Below, piece after piece: positions 55,735 through 64,000 of a stretch of 64,000 nt of DNA. The notes below the pieces were generated by a model. It had not been told where the DNA came from and did no database searches. It saw only the letters and a program-made list of their open reading frames with translations. The stretch spans positions 1,116,001-1,180,000 of the forward strand of contig NZ_CP083646.1 of assembly GCF_020099275.1 (NCBI RefSeq), written 5' to 3'. Position numbers and translations under genes: made by a program. The DNA is from Corynebacterium falsenii. Lineage in GTDB: Bacteria; Actinomycetota; Actinomycetes; Mycobacteriales; Mycobacteriaceae. Each line of letters begins with the position of its first letter. Position 1 is the first letter of the stretch.

Positions 55735-56928
55735 CTAGAGCCGCACGATGCTATCAGCGCGCTCCACATCCACGTGCTCGGCGAGGGTGAACTCGGGAAG
55801 CTGCAGCTCGGAGTGGCCATCCACGGCCATCTCGGCGAGCAGCCGACCGTAGATCGGGGCGAACTTCATGCCACGGCCGCTCATACCCGCCGCCACGATG
55901 GCACCGGTGGAGGGGGACACATCCACGATCGGCGCGCCCGTGGCCGTGAAACCGTCGTGGTGCATGGAGGTGCGCACGGTCGAGGGGATCATGCCGGTGA
56001 CCGCCTCGCTCATGTCGGCCACGTAGCCGTCCACATCGTCGTCGTTGAGGGCAACGGCCTCCGGGGTGGTGTAGCGGTAAGGCTGCTCCAGCGGCGAGAC
56101 CTTCACACTCCAACCGTCCAGGCTCGGGGCGCCGAAGACGTGCACCTTGCGGCCATCGTCGGCGATGAAATCCTTGATGAACACCGGTAGGGAATCCGGG
56201 GTGAACTCGTCGATGTGGTTGGGCATGTACCAGTTCAGCGGGATGCCCTTCACCCGAACGTAGTCCGCCAGCTCCGGGCACAGATGCGCGGACCAAGACC
56301 CCGCCGTGGCAATGACCGTGCCGGCGCGGACGGTGCCTTTGTCCGTGGAGATGACGAAGCCGCTGTCGCCGCTGTCGCCGTTGTTGGCCCTGTCAATCGC
56401 CAGCACCGTGGTGTGGTCCCACAATTCGGCCCCGTTATCCAGCGCCAGGTTCTGCGCCATCGCCACGGCTACCTCGGGGCGGATCGCCCCGCCCATGGGG
56501 TCGAGGATGCCGCGGTCGCCCTCGTGCTGGTGGAACTGCGGAAACCTTTCTGCAAGCTGCTCGGAATCGAGCTTCTCGCTGTCCAACCCGTGCTCCGCGA
56601 TGACGTCATCGAGCACGTCCATGGCGGGGATCTCCGGTGTGCCGATGCTCAGCGCGCCGGTGGGGATGAACACGTCCCGGCCGGACTTCTCATTGAGCTC
56701 CAGCCACAACTGCCGGGCGCGCCGAGCCAGATCCACGTACTGGCCGCCTTCTTTCATGATGAGGCGGAACAGGCGGGATTCTCCTGCGTAAGAGCCCTTC
56801 GTGTGCACTCGGCCGAATTGTTCGACGCCAAGGATCGTGCTGCCTTCCGGTGCCGTTTCGGTCAGCTGCCACAGGGCCATGGATCCCATGGTGCCGCAGC
56901 CGACCACAACATAGTCGTAATACGTCAC
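55735..56928 (-). CDS. FAD-dependent oxidoreductase, sarcosine / N-methyltryptophan oxidase-like
   Basis: 397-residue DAO-fold flavoenzyme. The FAD site is YVVVGCGTMGSMALWQL; the QFGRVHTKGSYAGESRLFR loop is typical of the sarcosine/MTOX group, which oxidises secondary or N-methyl amino acids to imine plus H2O2. Only cysteines in GCGTMG and HLCPEL were seen, so the covalent-FAD cysteine of those enzymes is missing in RTSMHHDGFTATGAPIVD. GTG at 56928, ten bases from AAGGAG. Downstream of, and 78 bases from, the ornithine cyclodeaminase-like gene. Confidence 0.82.
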   Translation of the reverse strand: MTYYDYVVVGCGTMGSMALWQLTETAPEGSTILGVEQFGRVHTKGSYAGESRLFRLIMKEGGQYVDLARRARQLWLELNEKSGRDVFIPTGALSIGTPEIPAMDVLDDVIAEHGLDSEKLDSEQLAERFPQFHQHEGDRGILDPMGGAIRPEVAVAMAQNLALDNGAELWDHTTVLAIDRANNGDSGDSGFVISTDKGTVRAGTVIATAGSWSAHLCPELADYVRVKGIPLNWYMPNHIDEFTPDSLPVFIKDFIADDGRKVHVFGAPSLDGWSVKVSPLEQPYRYTTPEAVALNDDDVDGYVADMSEAVTGMIPSTVRTSMHHDGFTATGAPIVDVSPSTGAIVAAGMSGRGMKFAPIYGRLLAEMAVDGHSELQLPEFTLAEHVDVERADSIVRL

Positions 56929-57006
56929 TGTGCGTTGTCTCCTTGCTTCGGTTGTCTGTCTCGTCCGTGTAGTTGGCTGCATCCGGCTGCATCCGGCTAC
57001 AGCCGA

Positions 57007-58143
57007 TTAGGCCATGGCGGGTTCGTGCCAGAGGTTGAGACTGGTGCCCAGGCCCTTGCGCAGGGCGTTGCCGTAGATCTCCGTGGCCCAGGAGACATCC
57101 TCGACGGGCATGCCACCCACGGAGTAGAGGGTGACCTTGTTCGGGTCGTAGCCGGGAGCCTTGCCCTTGGCCACGGAGGCAATGACCTCGAGGCGATCCT
57201 CGTGGATCTCCCCGCGGCTCATGAGGCTGTGCCAGTAGGTGCCGGGAATGCCGAGCTGTACGTAGGCCTCCGGGCCATATTCCTCGGCCCAGGCGTCGTA
57301 GAGGCCGCGGGCGTCGAGAATGAGACGGGCATCGTGGATGAGGAAGTCATCATCGAACCGTGCCGCGGCGGGCAACAGAACCAACGCGCCGGGCTTGAGC
57401 CACTTCTTGTTGAAGTAAGGGAACTTCTCCACACCGCCGGCATCGGTCGTGGCCGCTGCGAGCACGATGTCAGCGCCGGCGCAGGCCTGCTCGATGCTGC
57501 TGCAGGGGTTGACCGTGACGTTGGGGAACTTCTCGGCGGCGAAGGCCGTGAAGGAGTCGATACCGCGCTGGCTGCGCCCCACGAGGTTGATCGTGGTGAT
57601 GCCGGGGCGCTGGGAGATGATGGCCTCGGTGTTGGTGCGTGCCATCACGCCGGGGCCAATGACGGCGAGCGTGGTGGAATCGGGGTTGGCCAGGTGCTTC
57701 ACACCCACGGCCGGGACCGCGCCGGTGCGGTAAGCACTGAGCAGGTTAGCGCTCATGAGGGCCAGCGGTGCGCCGGTATCGGTGTCGTTGAGCACGAACA
57801 GGTGGATCGAGCGGGGCAGGCCCTTGTCCTTGTTCTCCACGTTCGAGCCGTACCACTTCACGCCCGTGGTGCCGAAGCGACCACCGAGGAAGGCGGGCAT
57901 GGCCATGAAGCGGCGGTCCGGGCCGTCCTTGGGCATCCCCGCGAATTCGGGCTCTGCGGGGAAGCCCAGCATGGCGCCGTGGGAGTTGCGATTCTGGCCT
58001 GCCATGACGTAGTTGCCATCGTCCAGGAGGATCAGCGTTTCCTCCATGACATCTACGCAGCGCGCAATGTCGGTGACACCAGCTTCGATCATTTCCGGCT
58101 CGGAGAGGTAGATGAAATCAACGGAACGAGGATTGCGAGACAT
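57007..58143 (-). CDS. Ornithine cyclodeaminase / mu-crystallin family protein
   Basis: 378-residue NAD(P)-dependent enzyme of the OCD fold, with GTTGVKWYGSNVEN and LLSAYRTGAVPAVGVKHLA in the substrate region and the nucleotide motif LAVIGPGVMARTNTEA. True cyclodeaminases are shorter; relatives reduce ketimines or oxidise amino acids, and some of this length have been named tyramine oxidase subunit B, a label I cannot verify. It is followed by the FAD oxidoreductase and preceded by amt, all on the minus strand, suggesting amine catabolism. AAAGGAAA before the ATG. Confidence 0.78.
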   Translation of the reverse strand: MSRNPRSVDFIYLSEPEMIEAGVTDIARCVDVMEETLILLDDGNYVMAGQNRNSHGAMLGFPAEPEFAGMPKDGPDRRFMAMPAFLGGRFGTTGVKWYGSNVENKDKGLPRSIHLFVLNDTDTGAPLALMSANLLSAYRTGAVPAVGVKHLANPDSTTLAVIGPGVMARTNTEAIISQRPGITTINLVGRSQRGIDSFTAFAAEKFPNVTVNPCSSIEQACAGADIVLAAATTDAGGVEKFPYFNKKWLKPGALVLLPAAARFDDDFLIHDARLILDARGLYDAWAEEYGPEAYVQLGIPGTYWHSLMSRGEIHEDRLEVIASVAKGKAPGYDPNKVTLYSVGGMPVEDVSWATEIYGNALRKGLGTSLNLWHEPAMA

Positions 58144-58161
58144 GATTTTTCCTTTCGGTCA

Positions 58162-58232
58162 TTCTCCCGCGGCAATAAGGGGTGTATTGCGGGAGAAGAA
58201 AACATTGAGAGTTACACACCATTAGGGGTGTG
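58162..58232 (-). promoter_or_regulatory. Two inverted repeats upstream of the OCD-like gene
   Basis: First, 58162-58197: TTCTCCCG ... CGGGAGAA with an inner CAATA/TATTG. Second, 58215-58232: CACACC/GGTGTG with a six-base loop. They lie 19-89 bases before the OCD-like ATG and could be operators or leader hairpins. Confidence 0.6.
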
Positions 58233-58306
58233 AAAAGAATGCGGTACTGAAAAAGAATGTGGTGAGAAATGGTTGAGAAACAGTGCTGCGTTGACGCGTG
58301 ATTCTT

Positions 58307-59539
58307 TTAAGTCGTTGCGTAGGCAACCTCGCGGTGAAGGGTCTTATCTACGCCCGCCTTTTCCTCTTCCTCGGAGAGGCGCAAGGTGAAGCACTTGCTC
58401 ATCACCCACGCCAGCGCGTAGGTGGCGATGAAGGAGTAGGCCAGGGTGCAGACGATGGCGACGATTTCGCGCCAGATCAGGTCGGGCGATCCGCCGAAGA
58501 ACACACCCGCGTGATTGGCCGGGGCGGAGGCCACCCCGAAGAACACGACGAACAGGGCCCCGACAATGCCGGAGATGCCGTGGACCGCGAACACGTCCAA
58601 GGAGTCATCCACCTTGTGCTTGCGCTTCAAATCGATGGCCCAGTAGGCAGCGCTGGCGGCCAGCATGCCCACGGCGATGGCGGCCATGGGGCTCACCGCG
58701 TCCGCCACCGGAGTGATGCCCACCATGCCGGCGATGGAACCCGTTGCGAGACCGGCGAGGGTGGCATTCTTCCGCAGGAAGCGCTCCAGCAGGTAGTAGG
58801 CCACGATGCCACCGCACAGTGCGAGCAGGGTCGTCATCACCACGTACTCGGCCAGGAAGTTCGCTCCACCTGCGGTGCCGCCGTTGAAGCCCATCCAGCC
58901 CATGAAGATCAGACCGGCTCCCACCAGCATCAATGGCAGGTTGTGCGGACGGTGTTCCACGGTGGCGCGCCGCCCCAAGACCATGGCCAGGGCCAGGCCG
59001 GAGGCGCCCGCGTTCATGTGGACTGCCGTGCCGCCAGCGAAGTCGTGCAGGTGGAGCGTGTTGCGCATCCATCCACCCACCACACCGGCGGCCGGGTCAC
59101 TGGGAGCGAATACCCAGTGGGCGATCGGGCAATACACCAGCAGAACCCACAGCGGGGCGAAGACGATCCACGCGTCGAAGCGCATGCGTCCCGCAGCACC
59201 CGAGGACACGAGGGCCACGCTGATCGCCGCGAAGAGAATGTAGAACGCGGCGAAGAGGGTGCCGCCCTTGCCGTTGTCGTGCAGAAACTCTTGGTAGAAA
59301 GAGAACTCGAAGGGGTTGCCGATCAGGCCCCACGATCCCACGGAGTTTCCCATCACCAGGCCGTGGCCAACAATGACGTACACGATGGCTGTGATGCCGA
59401 GGGAGGACATCACCATCATCATCATGTTCAGCACACTACGGCCGTTGAGCATTCCGCCGTATAACATTGCCAAGCCCGGGAACATTAACAGCACCATGGA
59501 AAATGCCGCTAATATCCACGCGATATCTACGCCTTGCAT
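58307..59539 (-). CDS. amt: Ammonium transporter (Amt/Mep/Rh family)
   Basis: 410 residues and about 11 helices; carries ammonium into the cell as a trimer. Family motifs FPGLAMLYGGMLNGRSVLNM, DFAGGTAVHMNAGASGLALA with the first pore histidine, WMGFNGGTAGGAN and the second twin-His region DVFAVHGISGIVG. In C. glutamicum such genes are under the nitrogen regulator AmtR; I do not see a clear AmtR box here. GAGGAG lies eight bases from the ATG. No glnK follows. Confidence 0.95.
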   Translation of the reverse strand: MQGVDIAWILAAFSMVLLMFPGLAMLYGGMLNGRSVLNMMMMVMSSLGITAIVYVIVGHGLVMGNSVGSWGLIGNPFEFSFYQEFLHDNGKGGTLFAAFYILFAAISVALVSSGAAGRMRFDAWIVFAPLWVLLVYCPIAHWVFAPSDPAAGVVGGWMRNTLHLHDFAGGTAVHMNAGASGLALAMVLGRRATVEHRPHNLPLMLVGAGLIFMGWMGFNGGTAGGANFLAEYVVMTTLLALCGGIVAYYLLERFLRKNATLAGLATGSIAGMVGITPVADAVSPMAAIAVGMLAASAAYWAIDLKRKHKVDDSLDVFAVHGISGIVGALFVVFFGVASAPANHAGVFFGGSPDLIWREIVAIVCTLAYSFIATYALAWVMSKCFTLRLSEEEEKAGVDKTLHREVAYATT

Positions 59540-59550
59540 AAATGAAACTC

Positions 59551-59598
59551 CTCATAACTCAGGTGCACCGCTTTTCGTGCACACCATGAGATTATGAG
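59551..59598 (-). promoter_or_regulatory. Inverted repeat overlapping the amt ribosome-binding site
   Basis: Arms CTCATAA...CTCA...GTGCAC / GTGCAC...TGAG...TTATGAG with a CGAAAAGC loop. The end of the 3' arm on the minus strand is part of the GAGGAG ribosome site, so folding would hide part of it. Confidence 0.6.
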
Positions 59599-59627
59599 GA
59601 TTATGTTCAGAGCTAATTGCTCGAATG

Positions 59628-60413
59628 TTAAGCGCTTGTTTCTTTCTTGCCCGAATTGTTTCCAACAGGGAAGCGCGCCTGGAATCTATCGCGCCCGGCC
59701 TCGGTGAGCGTGAGCCAGTACACAGGCGTGGCGTTTTCTGCAGTGGAGCGCAGCTCCCTGATTTTCACCATGTCCCCGCGTTGGCACAACTCATCCACCG
59801 CGGCCAAGGCGGCCTGCGGCTCCCAGGACCACTTGGCGAGGGCGTTCGTGAGAGCGTCGGACCGAATCTGCCGACCACGAGGGCACAGCTTCGATGCGTA
59901 GAAATAACCCCACATCCACTCGGCGGGCTCGGACAGTGACATCTCCGGGTGGGCCTTGGCGATGGCGAGTGGGCTGACATAGCGGACGGGCCGCCAGGTG
60001 TCGTGGAACATGGTCCACAAGGCCACGACCAGGGTCAATGCGCCGGCGGACCAGGCAAATTTCCAGCTATCCATGACGGACGAGAACTGCAGCGGTGCCA
60101 TGGAGAGGATCAGCAGGAACACAAAGCGGCCTTCCTCTTTCCAGCTGAAGGGGGTGCGGGCGGCTTCGTCATCCGTCTTCAGAGGGTCGTAGTCGTTGCC
60201 CCGCTGGCCGTGACGTCGCAGGAAAAACCACCACACCACACCTACCGCGATAAACGCCACGGCGAGCACCAGCGTGGGTAGACCACCCTTGATCGGCGAT
60301 GCGGTGACCACGACTGCGGCGGCGATCAGCACTGCCACCGCGACCTGCGCGATCCACGGCGGTTTGGTGCGGCGGTAGATATCCACGAAGGTGTCGGAAT
60401 CGAGGGGCTTCAT
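59628..60413 (-). CDS. Unrecognised membrane protein with winged-helix-like C-terminus
   Basis: 261 residues. Two pairs of hydrophobic helices (VAVAVLIAAAVVVTA/VLAVAFIAVGVVWWFF, then FVFLLILSMAPL/AWSAGALTLVVALWTMF) with basic cytoplasmic loops. The last 110 residues are soluble and end in an element like a winged helix or MarR/PadR wing (ELCQRGDMVKIRELRSTAEN, VYWLTLTEAGRDRFQARF). No family name can be given. ATG 60431 is a further possible start. The gene is divergent from rne. Confidence 0.75.
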   Translation of the reverse strand: MKPLDSDTFVDIYRRTKPPWIAQVAVAVLIAAAVVVTASPIKGGLPTLVLAVAFIAVGVVWWFFLRRHGQRGNDYDPLKTDDEAARTPFSWKEEGRFVFLLILSMAPLQFSSVMDSWKFAWSAGALTLVVALWTMFHDTWRPVRYVSPLAIAKAHPEMSLSEPAEWMWGYFYASKLCPRGRQIRSDALTNALAKWSWEPQAALAAVDELCQRGDMVKIRELRSTAENATPVYWLTLTEAGRDRFQARFPVGNNSGKKETSA

Positions 60414-60694
60414 GGTGAAGAACTCTAACATTGCCACTGCGGCGCTGTGCGTGTGGCTGATCGGGGTTCGGCGACCGCAATGCACACAGGATCGCGCGCA
60501 GTTTCACGCGCGTATTAATAGGGTAGTCGGGCAGGTGTGACACAATAGGAGTTCGAGGGGATCGCGCGTGGCCCACAACGATGATGAGGCGAGCGGTCCG
60601 CGACCACGTTCGTGACCATGCCCAGTTCGGGCGGCGCCGTGGCGACAACACAGACTTTAAGAAGACTTACAGACTTTTTGTTCAAGGAGAGTTC

Positions 60695-63600
60695 GTGGCG
60701 ACGATTAGCCCGGAAACCGCAGCGGCAGCTGCACAATTTGATAAAAGCACGTTGGGGGAGAAGGTGCGTGTGCACACCATTGCGAAGCAATTGGGTGTGC
60801 GCGCCAGCGACTTCCTGGGGGTGTTGGAGGATCACGGAATTGCGGGGAAGAAAACGGCTTCCACGTTGACCCGTTCGCAGGTGGAGGGTCTTCTCGACGC
60901 CATTGCGGGCGGCAACGCCTCCGGTTCAGCGAGCGAGTCGACGTCGGCGAAGAAGACTGCTGCAAAGAAGGCTCCGGCCAAGAAGACGCAGGCCAAGAAG
61001 ACCACTGCGAAGAGGGCCCCGGCCAAGAAGGCGCAGGCTAAGAAGTCCAGCGCGAAGGCTGCCGAGAAGGAGTCTGCGCAGGAGGGATCCGAGAAGAAGG
61101 CTCCGGCGAACAAGGCGCAGGCTGCCGATGCTTCGGACGCTTCCAATGCTCCCAAGGAGTCAACGGGTTCCAAGGGGTCCAAGGGTTCCCGGGGATCCAA
61201 GACGTCGAAGTCAACTCAGGGCGAGAAGAAGTCGACGAAGGCACAGAAGTCCAAGAGCGAGTCCAATAGCGAGTCCAAGAACGCGGATCAGTCGCAAGAC
61301 AACGTTGAGCTGGCCATCCAGCAGGACGCCCCGGCGCAGACACGGTCTGACAATGCCCCAGCGGAGAACACCCCAGCAGAGAACACCGCAGCGGAGAGCG
61401 CAGCGGCCGGCGAACAGGGCAACAAGCCTAGCTCCTCGAGCCGTCGGCGAGTGCGTCGCCGGGTCGTCCGTCGCGTGACGTCCCCAGCGGCCGCCAAGCA
61501 CTCCGACTCCGAAAAGGCTGCGAACGCCGCGAATTCTGACAAGGCTGAGAAGCCAGCAAAGACTGATCAGGCCGAGGATTCCACTGAGCGCACTGAGGCC
61601 ACCGAGCGCAAGCACAAGGGCCGCAAGAACCAGAACGGCGCCCAGAACACCTCCGAGCGCAAGCCCGCCGAGAAGAAGCCCAAGCCCGAGCAGCTCCACC
61701 CCGCCGAGCGCGAGGATGCGGACGTCGCCGACGAGCCCGTGCGCCTCAAGGGCTCCACCCGCTTGGAGTCCCAGCGCCGTTGGCGTGCGGAGAACCGCGA
61801 CAAGAATTTCAAGGCCATCACCCGCTCCGAGTTCTTGGCGCGCCGGGAGTCCGTGGAGCGCACCATGGTGGTCCGCGATTCGCACCGCTCCGACCACGAG
61901 GGCCTGACCACTCAGGTGGGCGTGGTGGAAGACGGCATGCTCGTGGAGCACTTCGTTACCAGCGAGACGCAGCAGTCCATCGTGGGCAACATCTACCTGG
62001 GTCGGGTGCAGAACGTTCTCTCCAGCATGGAGGCTGCGTTCATCGACATTGGAACGGGCCGCAATGCTGTGCTCTACGCCGGTGAGATGAACTGGCACTC
62101 GCCACACCTGCACACGAAATCGCGCCGCATCGAGTCCGCGCTCAAGGCTGGCGACCAGATCATGGTCCAGGTCATCAAGGACCCGCTGGGCCACAAGGGC
62201 GCCCGTCTGACCAACCGCATCAGCTTCGCCGGTCGTTACCTGGTGTACTTCCCGGGCGGCACCACGGCGGGTATCTCCCGCAAGCTGCCCGAGCCCGAGC
62301 GCAAGCGCTTGAAGGACATCCTCGCCGACGTCATCCCCGGCGAGGGTGGTGCCATCATCCGCACCGCCGCCGAGAGCGTGTCGGAAGAGCAGATCGCTGC
62401 GGACGTCGAGCGCCTGCACAAGCAGTGGGAGCACATCGAGAAGGAAGAGCAGCAGGCCCGCGAGCGCAAGGGCAGCAAGCCCATCACGCTCTACGAAGAG
62501 CCGAACATGCTGGTCAAGGTCGTCCGCGACCTGTTCAACGAAGACTTCTCCGAGCTCGTCGTGGAGGGCGCGAAGTCGTGGAAGATCGTCCGCGATTACG
62601 TCGGCCGCATGGCTCCGGAGCTGAAGGATCGCGTGGTCAAGTGGGATCCGCGTCAGCACGATGACGAGGACGTCTTCGCCGCTAAGGGGCTTGACGAGCA
62701 GCTGGCCAAGGCGCTGTCCCGCAAGGTGTGGCTGCCGTCGGGCGGTTACCTCATCATTGATCGTACTGAGGCCATGACGGTCATCGACGTCAACACTGGT
62801 TCCTTCATTGGTTCCGGCGGCAACCTCGAGGAGACCGTTACCCAGAACAACCTCGAGGCCGCCGAGGAGATCGTCCGACAGATGCGCCTGCGCGATCTCG
62901 GCGGCATGATCGTGGTGGACTTCATCGACATGGTTCTGGAGGAGAACCAGGATCTGGTGCTGCGCCGCCTCACGGAGTACCTGGGCCGGGACCGCACCCG
63001 TCACAAGGTCAGCGAGGTCACGTCGCTGGGCCTGGTGCAGATGACTCGCAAGCGCCTGGGCACCGGCCTGCTGGAAACCTTCGCTACCACCTGTGAGGCC
63101 TGCGATGGCCGTGGTGTGATCATCCATGCCGATCCTGTGGAGCACACGGATGAGTCGGAGCCCCGCCGCGATCATGGTCACCGCAAGGAGCGTCAGCAGG
63201 CTCGCCGCCAGCGCGATGCTCAGGATGCCAGCCGTCGCACGTCCGGTTCGCATGGCTCTCACGGCTCCGACGAGTCTCACGGTTCGGAGAAGTCGTCGGA
63301 GAAGTCGGAGGATTCGCGCGATAACTCGCAGGGTCAGTCCCGTCGTCGTTCTTCGTCTCGACGCCACAACGATCAGCACACCGATGTCGCCAAGATCGCT
63401 TCTGATGCGCTGCGTACCGCGGCGAAGGAAGATCCCGATGAGCCGTCGGGCTCCGATTATGTGGCCGATGAGGCCGCTGAGTCCCCGTCTCACGAGCAGC
63501 GGGGAACGCGCCGGCGCCGTCGAGTGGTGAATCGGGTCGTTCGTAGCGGCGTCGACGCAAAGGGTGATGACCGCAAGAAGACAGAGAAGGCAGAGAAGAA

Positions 63601-64000
63601 GGCCGAGCCGAAGCAGGAGAAGCGGCAGGAGCGTCAGGCTGATGCCCAGACCTCCAACGAGTCCTCCGCAGCCCGCAAGCGGCGCGTGCGGCGTGTGGTG
63701 CGTAAGCGGACGACGGCCACAACGGCCACGACGTCACAGCGCACGACGGGCCAGCGTTCCGCCGGAAGCGCCCAGCGCGCAGCGGTGAAGGGGTCGCAGC
63801 AATCCCGCGAGGAGTTCGAGAACTCGCCGCGCCGCAAGCGCGCGACGCGCGGCAATTCTCGCTCGGACGTGCCGCCGCAGGACCAGGGCGACCAGGCTCC
63901 GCAACGGCAGCGGGGAAACAAGGCTGCGCAGGCTTCCGGCGCCAAGCAGGGGAGCCGTGACAACCGCGGTAACCGCGACAGCCAGGACAACCGCAGCAAC
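60695..64000 (+). CDS. rne: Ribonuclease E/G with IF2_N-like N-terminus (3' end cut by window)
   Basis: Endoribonuclease that drives mRNA decay and rRNA/tRNA processing. 1102 residues are in frame from GTG 60695 (AAGGAGA four bases upstream) to base 64000 with no stop. Residues 20-60 (KVRVHTIAKQLGVRASDFLG) resemble the N-terminal domain of IF2. A Lys/Ala/Pro-rich region follows (about 85-250), then the S1 domain (NIYLGRVQNVLSSMEAAFID), metal-binding Asp698 in DVNTGSF and Asp742 in IVVDFIDM, and the zinc-link CEAC (Cys800, Cys803). The C-terminal Arg-rich tail (RRRRVVNRV type) continues. Equivalent to Rv2444c. Confidence 0.96.
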   Translation, partial: MATISPETAAAAAQFDKSTLGEKVRVHTIAKQLGVRASDFLGVLEDHGIAGKKTASTLTRSQVEGLLDAIAGGNASGSASESTSAKKTAAKKAPAKKTQAKKTTAKRAPAKKAQAKKSSAKAAEKESAQEGSEKKAPANKAQAADASDASNAPKESTGSKGSKGSRGSKTSKSTQGEKKSTKAQKSKSESNSESKNADQSQDNVELAIQQDAPAQTRSDNAPAENTPAENTAAESAAAGEQGNKPSSSSRRRVRRRVVRRVTSPAAAKHSDSEKAANAANSDKAEKPAKTDQAEDSTERTEATERKHKGRKNQNGAQNTSERKPAEKKPKPEQLHPAEREDADVADEPVRLKGSTRLESQRRWRAENRDKNFKAITRSEFLARRESVERTMVVRDSHRSDHEGLTTQVGVVEDGMLVEHFVTSETQQSIVGNIYLGRVQNVLSSMEAAFIDIGTGRNAVLYAGEMNWHSPHLHTKSRRIESALKAGDQIMVQVIKDPLGHKGARLTNRISFAGRYLVYFPGGTTAGISRKLPEPERKRLKDILADVIPGEGGAIIRTAAESVSEEQIAADVERLHKQWEHIEKEEQQARERKGSKPITLYEEPNMLVKVVRDLFNEDFSELVVEGAKSWKIVRDYVGRMAPELKDRVVKWDPRQHDDEDVFAAKGLDEQLAKALSRKVWLPSGGYLIIDRTEAMTVIDVNTGSFIGSGGNLEETVTQNNLEAAEEIVRQMRLRDLGGMIVVDFIDMVLEENQDLVLRRLTEYLGRDRTRHKVSEVTSLGLVQMTRKRLGTGLLETFATTCEACDGRGVIIHADPVEHTDESEPRRDHGHRKERQQARRQRDAQDASRRTSGSHGSHGSDESHGSEKSSEKSEDSRDNSQGQSRRRSSSRRHNDQHTDVAKIASDALRTAAKEDPDEPSGSDYVADEAAESPSHEQRGTRRRRRVVNRVVRSGVDAKGDDRKKTEKAEKKAEPKQEKRQERQADAQTSNESSAARKRRVRRVVRKRTTATTATTSQRTTGQRSAGSAQRAAVKGSQQSREEFENSPRRKRATRGNSRSDVPPQDQGDQAPQRQRGNKAAQASGAKQGSRDNRGNRDSQDNRSN

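Noticed and set aside
59540-60413. AmtR box upstream of amt
   Set aside because: I looked for the paired ATAG-type AmtR consensus and saw none; the only dyad is the one over the ribosome site.
60695-60945. Translation initiation factor IF2
   Set aside because: Only the short N-terminal domain matches; no GTPase motifs follow, while RNase E catalytic motifs do.
61211-63493. 760-residue open frame on the minus strand
   Set aside because: It is the antisense of rne; the plus strand has clear S1, DVNTG and CEAC motifs. High GC with third-position G/C bias produces long antisense frames.

Overview
The window is a stretch of high-GC actinobacterial chromosome, almost certainly from a Corynebacterium (family-level call is strong; species is not resolved). 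The reasons are two blocks of gene order shared with mycobacteria: dinG-pncB-clpS-DUF2017-P1 peptidase-rhomboid-murI-cAMP phosphodiesterase-like MBL-rph-rdgB-(DUF3817/LprD-like), and ssb paralogue-ettA-thioesterase-(Rv2474c-like)-TauE/GlbO-pepN-DsbA-like-rpiB-tig-clpP1-clpP2-clpX-mdh-valS-folC-DUF4233-ndk-rne. It also contains mycothiol-type and L,D-transpeptidase functions and many GTG/TTG starts.

Layout. 1-11.2 kb: dinG (cut by the left edge) and pncB on the minus strand, then a plus-strand housekeeping run from clpS to rdgB, an M20 amidohydrolase and two small minus-strand membrane proteins. 11.4-20 kb: tRNA-Leu, a lipoprotein and a secreted protein of unknown role, Bcp peroxiredoxin, a DUF3618 protein followed by an AbrB-family permease that lacks a normal start codon, a luciferase-like oxidoreductase, and a GH1 glycosidase translationally coupled to an MFS carrier. 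20-30 kb: a DUF222/HNH protein, tRNA-Lys, an L,D-transpeptidase lipoprotein, a small metal chaperone, a flavin reductase, tRNA-His, oligoribonuclease with an SDR, tRNA-Arg, and a CopD-CtaG fusion with a His/Asp/Glu-rich tail. 30-40 kb: ssb paralogue to rpiB. 40-46.7 kb: a small DNA-binding protein, tRNA-Gly, a potassium channel, tRNA-Pro, then tig, clpP1P2 (with a good ClgR-type operator) and clpX. 46.7-64 kb: a TetR-like regulator, mdh, valS-folC-DUF4233, a Tat-exported peptidoglycan amidase, ndk, a minus-strand amt / ornithine cyclodeaminase-like / FAD amine oxidase-like group, an unrecognised membrane protein, and RNase E running off the right edge.

How it works together. Much of the window is protein and RNA quality control (ClpS, ClpP1P2X, trigger factor, RNase PH, oligoribonuclease, RNase E), envelope building (MurI, Ldt, PGRP amidase), and nucleotide hygiene (RdgB, Ndk). 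The more unusual parts are the amine-oxidation/ammonium group at 55.7-59.6 kb, the missing start of the AbrB gene, a G-quadruplex-like spacer at 34.3 kb, several hairpin leaders, and a striking habit of 10-26 bp tandem repeats in otherwise empty spacers. I found no CRISPR array, no rRNA, no complete insertion sequence and no clear prophage.
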